Below are positions 24,671-32,101 of a stretch of DNA of 42,500 nt, in pieces (the stretch's first letter is position 1; each line of letters opens with the position of its first letter). The stretch is from assembly GCA_902510475.1 (NCBI GenBank), contig CABXCC010000009.1, forward strand, positions 1 through 42,500. The letters run 5' to 3'. This stretch comes from an uncultured Bacteroidota bacterium (GTDB lineage: Bacteria; Bacteroidota; Bacteroidia; Flavobacteriales; Flavobacteriaceae). The notes below the pieces were generated by a model. It made no database searches. It saw only the letters and a list, made by a program, of their open reading frames with translations, and was not told the origin of the DNA. The translations under genes were made by a program, and so were the position numbers.

Positions 24671-26782
24671 ATGCGAAAAAATTTGTTTACTCCATTAATC
24701 GCTTTCATGATGTGTTTAGCATCGTGTAGCTTTATTTCTAAAGATTTTGAATCAGAAGATAAGGATGGATTAGTTATTCAATTAATCACATATGTCCTTG
24801 ACCAAGCCCATTATCTAGATAAAGAAATTGATGATGAATTCTCAAATGACGTTTTTGAAACATTTATAGAAAATATTGACCCCTACAAAAGATATTTTTA
24901 TTCTTCTGATTTTAAGGATTTTGAAGAGTTTAGGTACAGTATCGATGATTCATTTAAAAATCCAGATCTTACGTTTTTTGATTTAGTTCATGACAGATTT
25001 GTAAAAAGAATTTCTGAAAGTAAGTCTATTTATAAAAAAATTCTTTCAACCCCCTTTGATTTTAGCAAAGACGAATTTTTTAACCTTAATATCGACGATA
25101 TGCAATTTGTTAATTCTGAAAATGAATTATATGACAGATGGAGAAAGCTATTAAAGATATATGTAATCGAAAATTTTCATGATGAAATTAAAGATGACGA
25201 AAGAAAACAAAAAAATGATTCAACTTTTATTCCAAGAACACAATTTGATATTGAAGAATCTGTAAGGTCTGATTTAATCGAAACGATGAATGAAAGTTAC
25301 AGAATATTACAAGAGGAACTTCAGAGACAAGATTGGTTTTCGGTTTATATTAATTCGTTCGTTTCTCAATACGATCCAAATACATCATATTTAGATCCTG
25401 ACTCAAGAGATAGATTTGATGTGGATATTTCAGGGAATTATGCAGGAATTGGTGCAATGTTGAGAAAAAAAATTGATAAGGTAGAAATAACAGAAATTAT
25501 TTCTGGCGGTCCTGCATGGAGAGATAATACGTTGGAAAAAGGGGATGCTATCCTTAAAGTCAGACAAGAAAATGAAGAAGAGGCTGTAAGTATATTAGGC
25601 ATGAGATTGTCGGATGCTGTCAAACTAATCAAGGGTGAAAAAGGTACAAATGTTTACCTAACCATAAAAAAGGTTGACGGAAATGTAAGTGAAATTCCCA
25701 TTAAAAGAGATATTGTACAGCTAGAGGAAACATATATTAAATCTTCCATCGTTTCCAAAAATGATGCACTTTACGGAGTCATTAATGTCCCCAAATTTTA
25801 TATAGATTTCGACAATCAAAGTAATAGAGATGCCGCTAAAGATTTAAAATTAGAGATAAATAGATTAAAAGAACAAGGGATCAAAGGATTGGTTATTGAT
25901 TTAAGAAATAACGGCGGAGGATCGTTAAAAACAGTTGTTGATATGGCTGGAATGTTTATAAAAAACGGCCCTGTTGTTCAGGTAAAGTATTTTGACAAAG
26001 AAAAACAGATATTAAGCGATAGAGATCGTTCAATTCTTTGGTCAGGTCCTTTAGTCATTTTAGTAAATGAAGGTTCTGCATCTGCTTCTGAGATATTGGC
26101 TGCTGCAATGCAAGATTATAAAAGAGCTATTGTGATTGGCGGAAATCAAACTTGGGGAAAAGGAACAGTTCAGGTTGTATTCCCCTTAAACAGAATGGTT
26201 AAAGGGAATACAAAAGGGGACTTGGGTGCTTTAAGATATACTACCCAAAAGTATTATAGGATAAATGGCGGATCCGTACAGTTAGAAGGAGTGAAAAGTG
26301 ATATTAATGTTCCTTACAGATATAAGTATTTAGATTTCGGTGAAAAAGATTCAGAAAATCCAATGCAATGGGATGAGATCGGAAAGGCTGATTACTCATT
26401 ATGGGAAAGTAATTTTGATTTTGATCAGGCGATTGAAAAAAGTAGAGTTAGAATGGAAGAAAATGATTATTTAAAATTAGTTGACGAAAATGCAAAATGG
26501 ATTAAATCAATCAGAGACAACAAAATCGTTAATTTGAATTACCAAGATTTTAAAAAAGATATTGAAAAAAATTCTAAAGAGACCGAAAAGTTTAAGGCCT
26601 TGAATGAATATTCAATGAACTATTCCTTTAAATCTCTCCCATACGAGATTACCCAAATCTCAAATGATTCTGTGCTTGGTATGAAAAGGGAAAGGTGGCA
26701 TAAAAGTCTTAGTAAAGACGTATATATTGAAGAGGCTTTAAATGTACTTTCTGATTTAAGATTTTCGTATCTTGAAAATTAA
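24671..26782 (+). CDS. prc: Prc/Tsp-type tail-specific protease (S41), lipoprotein
   Basis: A 703-residue periplasmic serine protease with a lipoprotein signal (CLASC, Cys19). Order: a helical N-terminal domain to about 225, then 'SQYDPNTSYLDPDSRDRFD', a PDZ domain at about 250-335 ('GIGAMLRKK', 'GGPAWRDNTLEKGDAILKV'), and the S41 catalytic domain. There 'DLRNNGGGSL' at about 410-419 and 'NEGSASASEILAAAMQDY' carry the nucleophile (about Ser471), and 'WGKGTVQ' the Lys near 497. A Prc-type helical C-terminal domain follows. Prc degrades or trims proteins at hydrophobic C-termini and affects outer-membrane and cell-wall homeostasis. Twelve bases on follows a permease gene on the same strand. Confidence 0.9.
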   Translation: MRKNLFTPLIAFMMCLASCSFISKDFESEDKDGLVIQLITYVLDQAHYLDKEIDDEFSNDVFETFIENIDPYKRYFYSSDFKDFEEFRYSIDDSFKNPDLTFFDLVHDRFVKRISESKSIYKKILSTPFDFSKDEFFNLNIDDMQFVNSENELYDRWRKLLKIYVIENFHDEIKDDERKQKNDSTFIPRTQFDIEESVRSDLIETMNESYRILQEELQRQDWFSVYINSFVSQYDPNTSYLDPDSRDRFDVDISGNYAGIGAMLRKKIDKVEITEIISGGPAWRDNTLEKGDAILKVRQENEEEAVSILGMRLSDAVKLIKGEKGTNVYLTIKKVDGNVSEIPIKRDIVQLEETYIKSSIVSKNDALYGVINVPKFYIDFDNQSNRDAAKDLKLEINRLKEQGIKGLVIDLRNNGGGSLKTVVDMAGMFIKNGPVVQVKYFDKEKQILSDRDRSILWSGPLVILVNEGSASASEILAAAMQDYKRAIVIGGNQTWGKGTVQVVFPLNRMVKGNTKGDLGALRYTTQKYYRINGGSVQLEGVKSDINVPYRYKYLDFGEKDSENPMQWDEIGKADYSLWESNFDFDQAIEKSRVRMEENDYLKLVDENAKWIKSIRDNKIVNLNYQDFKKDIEKNSKETEKFKALNEYSMNYSFKSLPYEITQISNDSVLGMKRERWHKSLSKDVYIEEALNVLSDLRFSYLEN

Positions 26783-26793
26783 CCCCTAGGATT

Positions 26794-27843
26794 ATGTCAA
26801 GTTTTGCCAGAAAGTTTTTTAATTATAAAAGAAACTTTCTTGGTATAGTAAGCCTATTTTATATTCTGATTGTATTTTTTACTTCTTTATTTGCATATGT
26901 CATAGCACCAGATAAATCAAAAAATGCAAATCATATGAATCTCTCAATCCATTCAAAAAAACCAGGATTTGAAGTAAAAATGCTTGTCCATAAAAATGAG
27001 ATTAAGAATAAATTATCAGTTTCTTCAGTATTTTGGGGGTATGAGGATGATTTAATTTATAATCCTATTTCAGATTATAAAATTGATGGAAACTATTTAT
27101 ATTATAAAGAATTTAATTCATTAGATAATGACTTTAAGATTATTGATATCAACAAGGTTGATGTAATTAACAAGAGATTTTACTTTGGGACAGATAAGTT
27201 TGGAAGAGATGTTTTAAGTAGAATAATAATAGGTTCAAGAATATCCTTCTCAATAGGATTTGTATCGGTACTTATTTCTTTATTAATAGGGGTTTTTCTC
27301 GGATCCATAGCCGGATTTTACTCAGGTTACCCAGATAAAATTATAATGTGGATCATAAATGTCACTTGGTCTATTCCTACTTTGTTATTAGTAATAGCAA
27401 TTACTCTAGCACTTGGTAAGGGATTCTGGCAAGTCTTCATAGCTGTTGGTTTAACAATGTGGGTAGAGGTAGCAAGAATTGTAAGAGGCCAAATAAAACA
27501 GTTTAAAGAGAGACAATTTGTAATTGCAGCAAAGGTCATGGGATACAATGATTTTAGAATTATAACCAGGCACATATTACCGAATATATACTCCCCTTTA
27601 ATTGTTATTTCTGCTGCAAATTTTGCCGCGTCTATTCTAATAGAAAGTGGGTTAAGTTTTTTGGGTCTTGGAGCCCAGCCACCAATGACAAGCTGGGGGT
27701 TAATGATTAAGGATCATTACAATTATATAATATTAGGAGAGCCCTTTTTAGCTATTATACCTGGGATTTGTATAATGCTTTTAGTTTGTGCATTTATGCT
27801 GCTTGGAAATTCGTTAAGAGATTTGTTAGACGTAAGAATATAA
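26794..27843 (+). CDS. DppC/OppC-type ABC transporter permease, without partner genes
   Basis: A 349-residue inner-membrane permease of the peptide/nickel uptake family. 'FGTDKFGRDVLSRIIIGSRIS' elements at about 130-150 are the hallmark start of the transport domain. The EAA-type loop that contacts the ATPase reads 'FVIAAKVMGYNDFRIITRHILPN' over about 240-262, and 'FLGLGAQPPMTSWG' lies near 290. Between the first membrane helix (about 16-38) and the GTD motif are some 90 residues, longer than usual for DppC. No ATPase, second permease or binding protein lies beside it, so the rest of the complex must be elsewhere. Its gene follows prc closely. Confidence 0.88.
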   Translation: MSSFARKFFNYKRNFLGIVSLFYILIVFFTSLFAYVIAPDKSKNANHMNLSIHSKKPGFEVKMLVHKNEIKNKLSVSSVFWGYEDDLIYNPISDYKIDGNYLYYKEFNSLDNDFKIIDINKVDVINKRFYFGTDKFGRDVLSRIIIGSRISFSIGFVSVLISLLIGVFLGSIAGFYSGYPDKIIMWIINVTWSIPTLLLVIAITLALGKGFWQVFIAVGLTMWVEVARIVRGQIKQFKERQFVIAAKVMGYNDFRIITRHILPNIYSPLIVISAANFAASILIESGLSFLGLGAQPPMTSWGLMIKDHYNYIILGEPFLAIIPGICIMLLVCAFMLLGNSLRDLLDVRI

Positions 27844-27847
27844 TTTA

Positions 27848-28381
27848 CTATTCTGGAGGAAATTGTGATAAAATCTTATTAACCATTAATTTTATTTTTT
27901 CGGTTTTATTGTCAGGCTTGTCATTGTATATGTAACCTTTTCCGATTCCTTGCCAAACTAATTCGTTTTTGTTTCTGTCAATGATATCAATAAAAAGTAC
28001 ACCTTCGTTATATGAGAATGAATTTAAATACCAGCTGCTAGCATAGTGTCCCATTCCTCCGTAAGGAACTGCATATCCATAATAATTATTGGAAGGATAA
28101 TAATCAATTTTTTTGTTAGTTTTTGTAAAAAAATTTATTAATAAGTCAGGTTCAATTGAACTTTTTCTATAGCCTTTATTATACAATTCAACATCAATAG
28201 CTCTCAAAATTCTTTTTTTATCAATGTCATTAATCTCAACTTTATCAATTCCAGATTTTGAAAAAGCATATGTTTTAAACTCTGTAAAGTTAATATCCTC
28301 ATTGAAATCGGATGAAACTCTGATTGATGAGCAGGACGAAATAAGAACTGATAATGAAATTAATAAAACAATTTTTTTCAT
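27848..28381 (-). CDS. DUF4136 lipoprotein
   Basis: A 177-residue lipoprotein (Cys17 in LISSCSS). The DUF4136 pattern is visible: 'VSSDFNEDINFTEFKTYAF' near the start, 'ILRAIDVELYNKGY' in the middle, 'PDLLINFFT', then an aromatic Gly/Tyr region (YYPSNNYYGYAVPYGGMGHY), and 'GVLFIDIIDRNKNELVWQGIGKGYI' towards the end. Such proteins sit on the periplasmic side of a membrane; no biochemical role is known. The start lies one base after the urocanate hydratase stop, so it is co-transcribed with it. Confidence 0.82.
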   Translation of the reverse strand: MKKIVLLISLSVLISSCSSIRVSSDFNEDINFTEFKTYAFSKSGIDKVEINDIDKKRILRAIDVELYNKGYRKSSIEPDLLINFFTKTNKKIDYYPSNNYYGYAVPYGGMGHYASSWYLNSFSYNEGVLFIDIIDRNKNELVWQGIGKGYIYNDKPDNKTEKIKLMVNKILSQFPPE

Positions 28382-28382
28382 A

Positions 28383-30365
28383 TTATAATTTTTCTAATAA
28401 TTTATCTTCTACTAAGTTAGGTAAAGTTACTTTAAGATCTGGATTGTTTTTCATTGCTCTTTTAATCTGATTTATCGCACCAGGATTTCTAGCCCAATTT
28501 CTTCTAGCAATTCCGTTATTAACATCCCAAAATAACATGGACTCAATATTTTTTTCACTTGTTTTAGATCCATCTATTAACATACCAAAGCCCCCGTTTA
28601 TTACTTCTCCCCAGCCAACACCACCGCCGTTGTGAATGCTAACCCATGTGGCTCCTCTAAAACTATCACCAATTACATTATGTATTGCCATATCAGCTGT
28701 GTATTGTGATCCATCATATATGTTTGAAGTTTCCCTGTAAGGTGAGTCTGTGCCAGAAACATCATGATGGTCTCTTCCTAAAATTATTGGGCCAATTTTT
28801 TTTTCTTCAATAGCTTTGTTAAACGCTTTGGCTATTTCAATTCTTCCTAACGAGTTAGCGTATAAAATTCTTGCTTTTGACCCAACTACTAAATTATTTT
28901 CTTTGGCAGCTTTAATCCACTGAATATTATCATGCATTTGCTGCTTTGTTTCGTCTGATGCTGTTTTGGATAATTTTTCCAACACCTCACATGCAATTTC
29001 ATCAGTTTTATCCAAATCTTTCTGTTTGCCGCTGGCACACACCCATCTAAATGGTCCAAAACCATAATCAAAACACATGGGGCCCATAATATCTTGTACA
29101 TAGCTGGGGTATTTAAAACTTCCATCTTTTTTTAGAATATCAGCATTAGCTTTTGATGCTTCTAATAAAAAGGCATTACCGTAATCAAAAAAATATGTTC
29201 CCTTCTTAACGTGCTTGTTAATTATTTCCACATGTCTTTTTAATGTTAAACGGACTTCTGATTTAAATTTTTTTGGATTTTTATGAATTAATTTATTTGA
29301 TTCTTCAAAAGAATATCCGATAGGATAATAGCCGCCAGACCATGGATTGTGAAGTGATGTTTGATCACTGCCAATATCAACTGTTATATTATTTTCGTAA
29401 AAAGTTTCCCAAACCTCAACTATATTACCATGATATGCTATTGAAACAATTTCTTTATTTTTTTGAGCTATTTTAACCCTTTCGGTTAATTTGTCTGAAT
29501 CACTAATAACCTCATCAATCCAATTCTGGGAGTGTCTAGTTTTAATGGCCTTAATATTGACTTCAGCACATATTGTGATACAGCCTGAAATATTTCCAGC
29601 TTTAGGTTGCGCTCCACTCATACCACCAAGCCCCGATGTAACAAAAACTCTGCCTTTAGGATTCTTTTTGATTTTTCTAAAAGCATTTAGCACAGTAATT
29701 GTGGTTCCATGAACAATACCTTGAGGTCCAATATACATGTAACTACCAGCTGTCATTTGGCCGTATTGACTTACACCCAATGCATTAAATTTTTCAAGAT
29801 CTGACTTTTTAGAATAGTTTGGTATAACCATTCCATTTGTAACCACAACTCTTGGTGCATTTTTACTAGAAGGAAATAAACCCAAGGGATGTCCAGAATA
29901 CATTACTAAGGTTTGTTCATCGGACATTTCGGATAAATATTTCATCGTAATTAAGTATTGGGCCCAGTTTTGAAAAACGGAACCGTTTCCCCCATATGTA
30001 ATTAATTCATGCGGATGTTGCGCAACCCTATTATCCAGGTTATTATGAATCATTAACATTATGCTGGCAGCTTCTTTAGAATTGTAAGGATAATCATTAA
30101 TTGGTCTCGCGTAGATTTCATAATCAGGCCTAAATCTATACATGTAAACTCTTCCGTATTTTTCAAGTTCTGACTTGAATTCAGGAAGTAAAATTTTATG
30201 AAATTTTTTATCAAAATATCTTAAAGCGTTTTTAAGTGCTAACTTTTTTTCACCAGGGTTTAAAATATTTTCCCTTACCGGTGCGTGATTGACTGAAGAG
30301 TCATACGCTTTTTGGCTTGGTAATTCACTTGGGATACCTTGTGAAATTTCATCTTTGAAATTCAT
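28383..30365 (-). CDS. hutU: Urocanate hydratase
   Basis: A 660-residue cytoplasmic enzyme of histidine breakdown that converts urocanate to imidazolonepropionate using tightly bound NAD+. Signature parts: 'YGGNGSVF' at 124-131, 'GQMTAGSYMYIGPQGIVHGT' at 202-221, 'TSGLGGMSGAQPKA' at 243-256, 'GSDQTSLHNPWSGGYYP', and 'GPMCFDYGFGPFRWVCASG' with the active-site cysteine region. It is about 100 residues longer than the classic Pseudomonas enzyme, as in other long-form urocanases. No hutH, hutI or hutG is in this window. It is preceded by a one-base gap from a DUF5522 mini-gene and followed by the DUF4136 lipoprotein. Confidence 0.96.
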   Translation of the reverse strand: MNFKDEISQGIPSELPSQKAYDSSVNHAPVRENILNPGEKKLALKNALRYFDKKFHKILLPEFKSELEKYGRVYMYRFRPDYEIYARPINDYPYNSKEAASIMLMIHNNLDNRVAQHPHELITYGGNGSVFQNWAQYLITMKYLSEMSDEQTLVMYSGHPLGLFPSSKNAPRVVVTNGMVIPNYSKKSDLEKFNALGVSQYGQMTAGSYMYIGPQGIVHGTTITVLNAFRKIKKNPKGRVFVTSGLGGMSGAQPKAGNISGCITICAEVNIKAIKTRHSQNWIDEVISDSDKLTERVKIAQKNKEIVSIAYHGNIVEVWETFYENNITVDIGSDQTSLHNPWSGGYYPIGYSFEESNKLIHKNPKKFKSEVRLTLKRHVEIINKHVKKGTYFFDYGNAFLLEASKANADILKKDGSFKYPSYVQDIMGPMCFDYGFGPFRWVCASGKQKDLDKTDEIACEVLEKLSKTASDETKQQMHDNIQWIKAAKENNLVVGSKARILYANSLGRIEIAKAFNKAIEEKKIGPIILGRDHHDVSGTDSPYRETSNIYDGSQYTADMAIHNVIGDSFRGATWVSIHNGGGVGWGEVINGGFGMLIDGSKTSEKNIESMLFWDVNNGIARRNWARNPGAINQIKRAMKNNPDLKVTLPNLVEDKLLEKL

Positions 30366-30366
30366 A

Positions 30367-30501
30367 TTAATTTATTTTTGGATCATAACCATAAGGGCAA
30401 TGTTTACAATTACTTTTACAGCAATAACCTCTTTTAAGATGATATTTTTCCGTAAAACACTTATATCCTTCTTTACTCATATAAAAATCTTCATTGTCCA
30501 T
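30367..30501 (-). CDS. DUF5522-like 44-residue cysteine-rich protein
   Basis: A short gene on the minus strand encoding 44 residues, starting at an ATG (30501-30499) and stopping one base before the urocanate hydratase ATG. It reads MDNEDFYMSKEGYKC..., then 'TEKYHLKRGYCCKSNCKHC' and 'PYGYDPKIN'. The 'YHLKRGYCC..NC.HCPYGY' pattern is that of the small DUF5522 family. The cysteines at 27, 28, 32 and 35 could bind a metal. The gene has its own -7 box 22 bases upstream. No function is known; its fusion into the hutU transcript suggests a link to urocanase or imidazole metabolism (inference). Confidence 0.8.
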   Translation of the reverse strand: MDNEDFYMSKEGYKCFTEKYHLKRGYCCKSNCKHCPYGYDPKIN

Positions 30502-30523
30502 TTTAATATTGCAATTGTAATAC

Positions 30524-30531
30524 CAAAGATA
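30524..30531 (-). promoter_or_regulatory. -7 box (TATCTTTG) of the DUF5522-hutU-DUF4136 operon
   Basis: Minus-strand TATCTTTG, 22 bases before the DUF5522 ATG. It forms a mirror image with the -7 box of the divergent glucosaminidase gene (CAAAGATAA at 30524-30532, TTATCTTTG at 30554-30562). The -33 region would overlap the divergent promoter. Confidence 0.55.
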
Positions 30532-30554
30532 AATTAAAAGACAATATTTTCGAT

Positions 30555-30562
30555 TATCTTTG
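30555..30562 (+). promoter_or_regulatory. -7 box (TATCTTTG) of the glucosaminidase gene
   Basis: Plus-strand TATCTTTG 16 bases before the ATG at 30579. It is the mirror partner of the box at 30524-30531, with 23 bases between; no clear -33 TTTG is seen. Confidence 0.55.
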
Positions 30563-30578
30563 TATGTAGTTATTATTA

Positions 30579-31340
30579 ATGAAAAAACTTCTTTTATACT
30601 TAGCTATTATTTTCTTCACATTCAGCTGTGGATCTAAAAGGGTCATATATAATAACCAAAATGATAAGCCAAAAAAGGAAAAAAAAGTAAAGAGATCCAA
30701 GCCAAAAAATAAAAAAGGAAAAAAAATAGCTTTAGCTCCAAGAATTTCAAATATTGAAGATTATGTTAAGGTTTATTCTGAAATTGCAATGGATGAAATG
30801 ATTCAATTCGATATTCCGGCAAGCATAACCTTATCTCAAGGTATTTTAGAGTCAGGTATCGGCAGGGGAACGTTAGCAGTTAAAGCAAATAATCATTTTG
30901 GAATTAAATGTCATGATTGGAACGGTAAGAAAATTTATCACGATGATGATGAGGAACAAGAGTGTTTTAGAAAATATGATAACCCTGAGTATTCCTACAG
31001 GGATCATTCTTTATTCTTGTCAACGAGAGGAAGATATTCCTTTTTGTTTGAATTAAGAAAAGATGATTACAGACAGTGGGCCAAAGGATTAAAAAAAGCA
31101 GGCTACGCTACAGACCCAAAATATCCTCAAAAGCTAATCGATTTAATTGAGAGATACGAGTTATATAAATATGACAATATTGTTCTTAAGAAAAAAAATA
31201 AACACTACAAGGTAAAGAAAGGAGATACACTTTATTCAATTTCTAAAAAATTTAATATGTCAATAGAGGTAATTATAAAGGCAAATAACTTACAGGGGAA
31301 AAGTCTCAGGGTTGGACAGGTATTAAAGGTTAAAAAGTAA
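30579..31340 (+). CDS. Lipoprotein glucosaminidase with C-terminal LysM
   Basis: A 253-residue lipoprotein (Cys17 in FTFSCG). After a very basic linker (about 30-49, mostly Lys) comes a mannosyl-glycoprotein endo-beta-N-acetylglucosaminidase-type domain at about 56-197. 'SITLSQGILESGIGRG' holds the presumed catalytic Glu91, followed by 'ANNHFGIKCHDW', 'YSYRDHSLFL' and 'WAKGLKKAGYATDPKY'. A single LysM at 209-252 ('HYKVKKGDTLYSISKKF', ending 'LRVGQVLKV') binds peptidoglycan. The enzyme cuts the glycan backbone of the cell wall during growth or division. The gene is alone on its strand, divergent from hutU. Confidence 0.9.
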   Translation: MKKLLLYLAIIFFTFSCGSKRVIYNNQNDKPKKEKKVKRSKPKNKKGKKIALAPRISNIEDYVKVYSEIAMDEMIQFDIPASITLSQGILESGIGRGTLAVKANNHFGIKCHDWNGKKIYHDDDEEQECFRKYDNPEYSYRDHSLFLSTRGRYSFLFELRKDDYRQWAKGLKKAGYATDPKYPQKLIDLIERYELYKYDNIVLKKKNKHYKVKKGDTLYSISKKFNMSIEVIIKANNLQGKSLRVGQVLKVKK

Positions 31341-31343
31341 TAA

Positions 31344-31435
31344 TCAAGTCATCAACGTTTTGGTGTAATCAATGTAGTGGACCAGTGAGGATTGTTTGAT
31401 TAAAGCCTGAGCCAAAACTATGTTGATGATCTTGA
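31344..31435. repeat. Imperfect inverted repeat / possible structured RNA in convergent gap
   Basis: The left arm TCAAG-t-CATCAAC-g-TTTTGG (31344-31363) pairs with the right arm CCAAAA-ctat-GTTGATG-at-CTTGA (31412-31435). Inside, TAATCAA (31366-31372) pairs with TTGATTA (31396-31402). The whole folds as a hairpin of about 92 bases with three paired blocks. It lies just after the glucosaminidase stop and before the end of the convergent Smr gene. It is longer and more irregular than a usual terminator and has no T-run. It could be a structured RNA, an element remnant, or a two-way terminator. Confidence 0.5.
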
Positions 31436-31498
31436 ATATTATTTAGATACAAAATTAAATTATATACAAGATCAAAAAACACCTTGCCTCAATAAAGA

Positions 31499-31518
31499 AT
31501 TAACATTTTATTGTTAAT
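31499..31518. terminator. Possible weak bidirectional terminator
   Basis: ATTAACA (31499-31505) and TGTTAAT (31512-31518) form a 7-bp AT-rich stem with a 6-base loop between two convergent genes. There is no G+C-rich core or long T-run, so the call is weak. Confidence 0.25.
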
Positions 31519-31519
31519 A

Positions 31520-31750
31520 TTAAATCTTATTAATTCCTACTGTTAAGGCACCTGAATTTCCATTGAAATTTTCAACTGCTATAAACCCGTTTTCTGAACA
31601 AATTTTTTTTACCAAGTTTTTCATCTTGAAACTATTACCTGTAATAATTTCAAAATCATCGTGTCCTTTATTATAATTAGTAATTATCCACTCGGGTAAA
31701 ATATCTTCGACCTTGGCATAAGTAAGGCCGTGTAAATCAATCTTTAACAA
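31520..31750 (-). CDS. Stand-alone Smr-domain protein
   Basis: A 76-residue protein that is only an Smr domain. 'IDLHGLTYAKVEDIL' carries the conserved D-L-H-G motif near residues 5-8, and 'EIITGNSFKMKNLVKKI' is the second family motif, where most members have 'TG.G'. Smr domains (from MutS2) bind or nick nucleic acids, and small ones have been linked to RNA cleavage in ribosome rescue. The start is TTG, the first possible start after the preceding stop, seven bases away. It is last in the lysS operon. The missing second Gly may affect activity. Confidence 0.78.
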   Translation of the reverse strand: MLKIDLHGLTYAKVEDILPEWIITNYNKGHDDFEIITGNSFKMKNLVKKICSENGFIAVENFNGNSGALTVGINKI

Positions 31751-31756
31751 AAACTT

Positions 31757-32077
31757 TTATTTTAATTTGTGTTTGAGAGAGTTAAATCTTTTGAGTTCAG
31801 CATGAGACAATACTCTTAAAAGCATTTTTTCGGCTTCTTTGTCTAAAGATATTGCTTTTTGCGGAGAAGCTCCCTCGGATGACATGTGTTGCGCTTTTTT
31901 GTATGTTGAGTAAATAACTCTGCTTACAAAATTCATCTTATTTTCATCAAAACCAATCTCTTCAAATAATTCATAGTTCAGGGATTTGACTTCTTCAATT
32001 GATTTGTAATTTAGGTTAGCGTAAGAAAAATTTAACGAAAAAAGAAGAATTGTAAGTCCTAAAAAATATTTTTTCAT
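31757..32077 (-). CDS. Small exported protein of unknown function
   Basis: A 106-residue protein with a cleavable signal peptide (cut near NFSYA), so periplasmic. The mature part is helical and charged (for example 'RVIYSTYKKAQHM', 'KEAEKMLLRVLSHAELKRF'). No family is recognised. It lies 24 bases after lysS and seven before the Smr gene on the same strand, so it is probably co-transcribed with them. Confidence 0.6.
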   Translation of the reverse strand: MKKYFLGLTILLFSLNFSYANLNYKSIEEVKSLNYELFEEIGFDENKMNFVSRVIYSTYKKAQHMSSEGASPQKAISLDKEAEKMLLRVLSHAELKRFNSLKHKLK

Positions 32078-32101
32078 GGTAGCGTGTTTATTTAAATATA
32101 A

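Noticed and set aside
31403-31516. Short open stretch (SLSQNYVDDLEYYLDTK...) between the glucosaminidase and Smr genes
   Set aside because: No start codon, about 37 codons, overlaps the inverted repeat; no family resemblance. It might be a decayed gene end, but chance is as likely.
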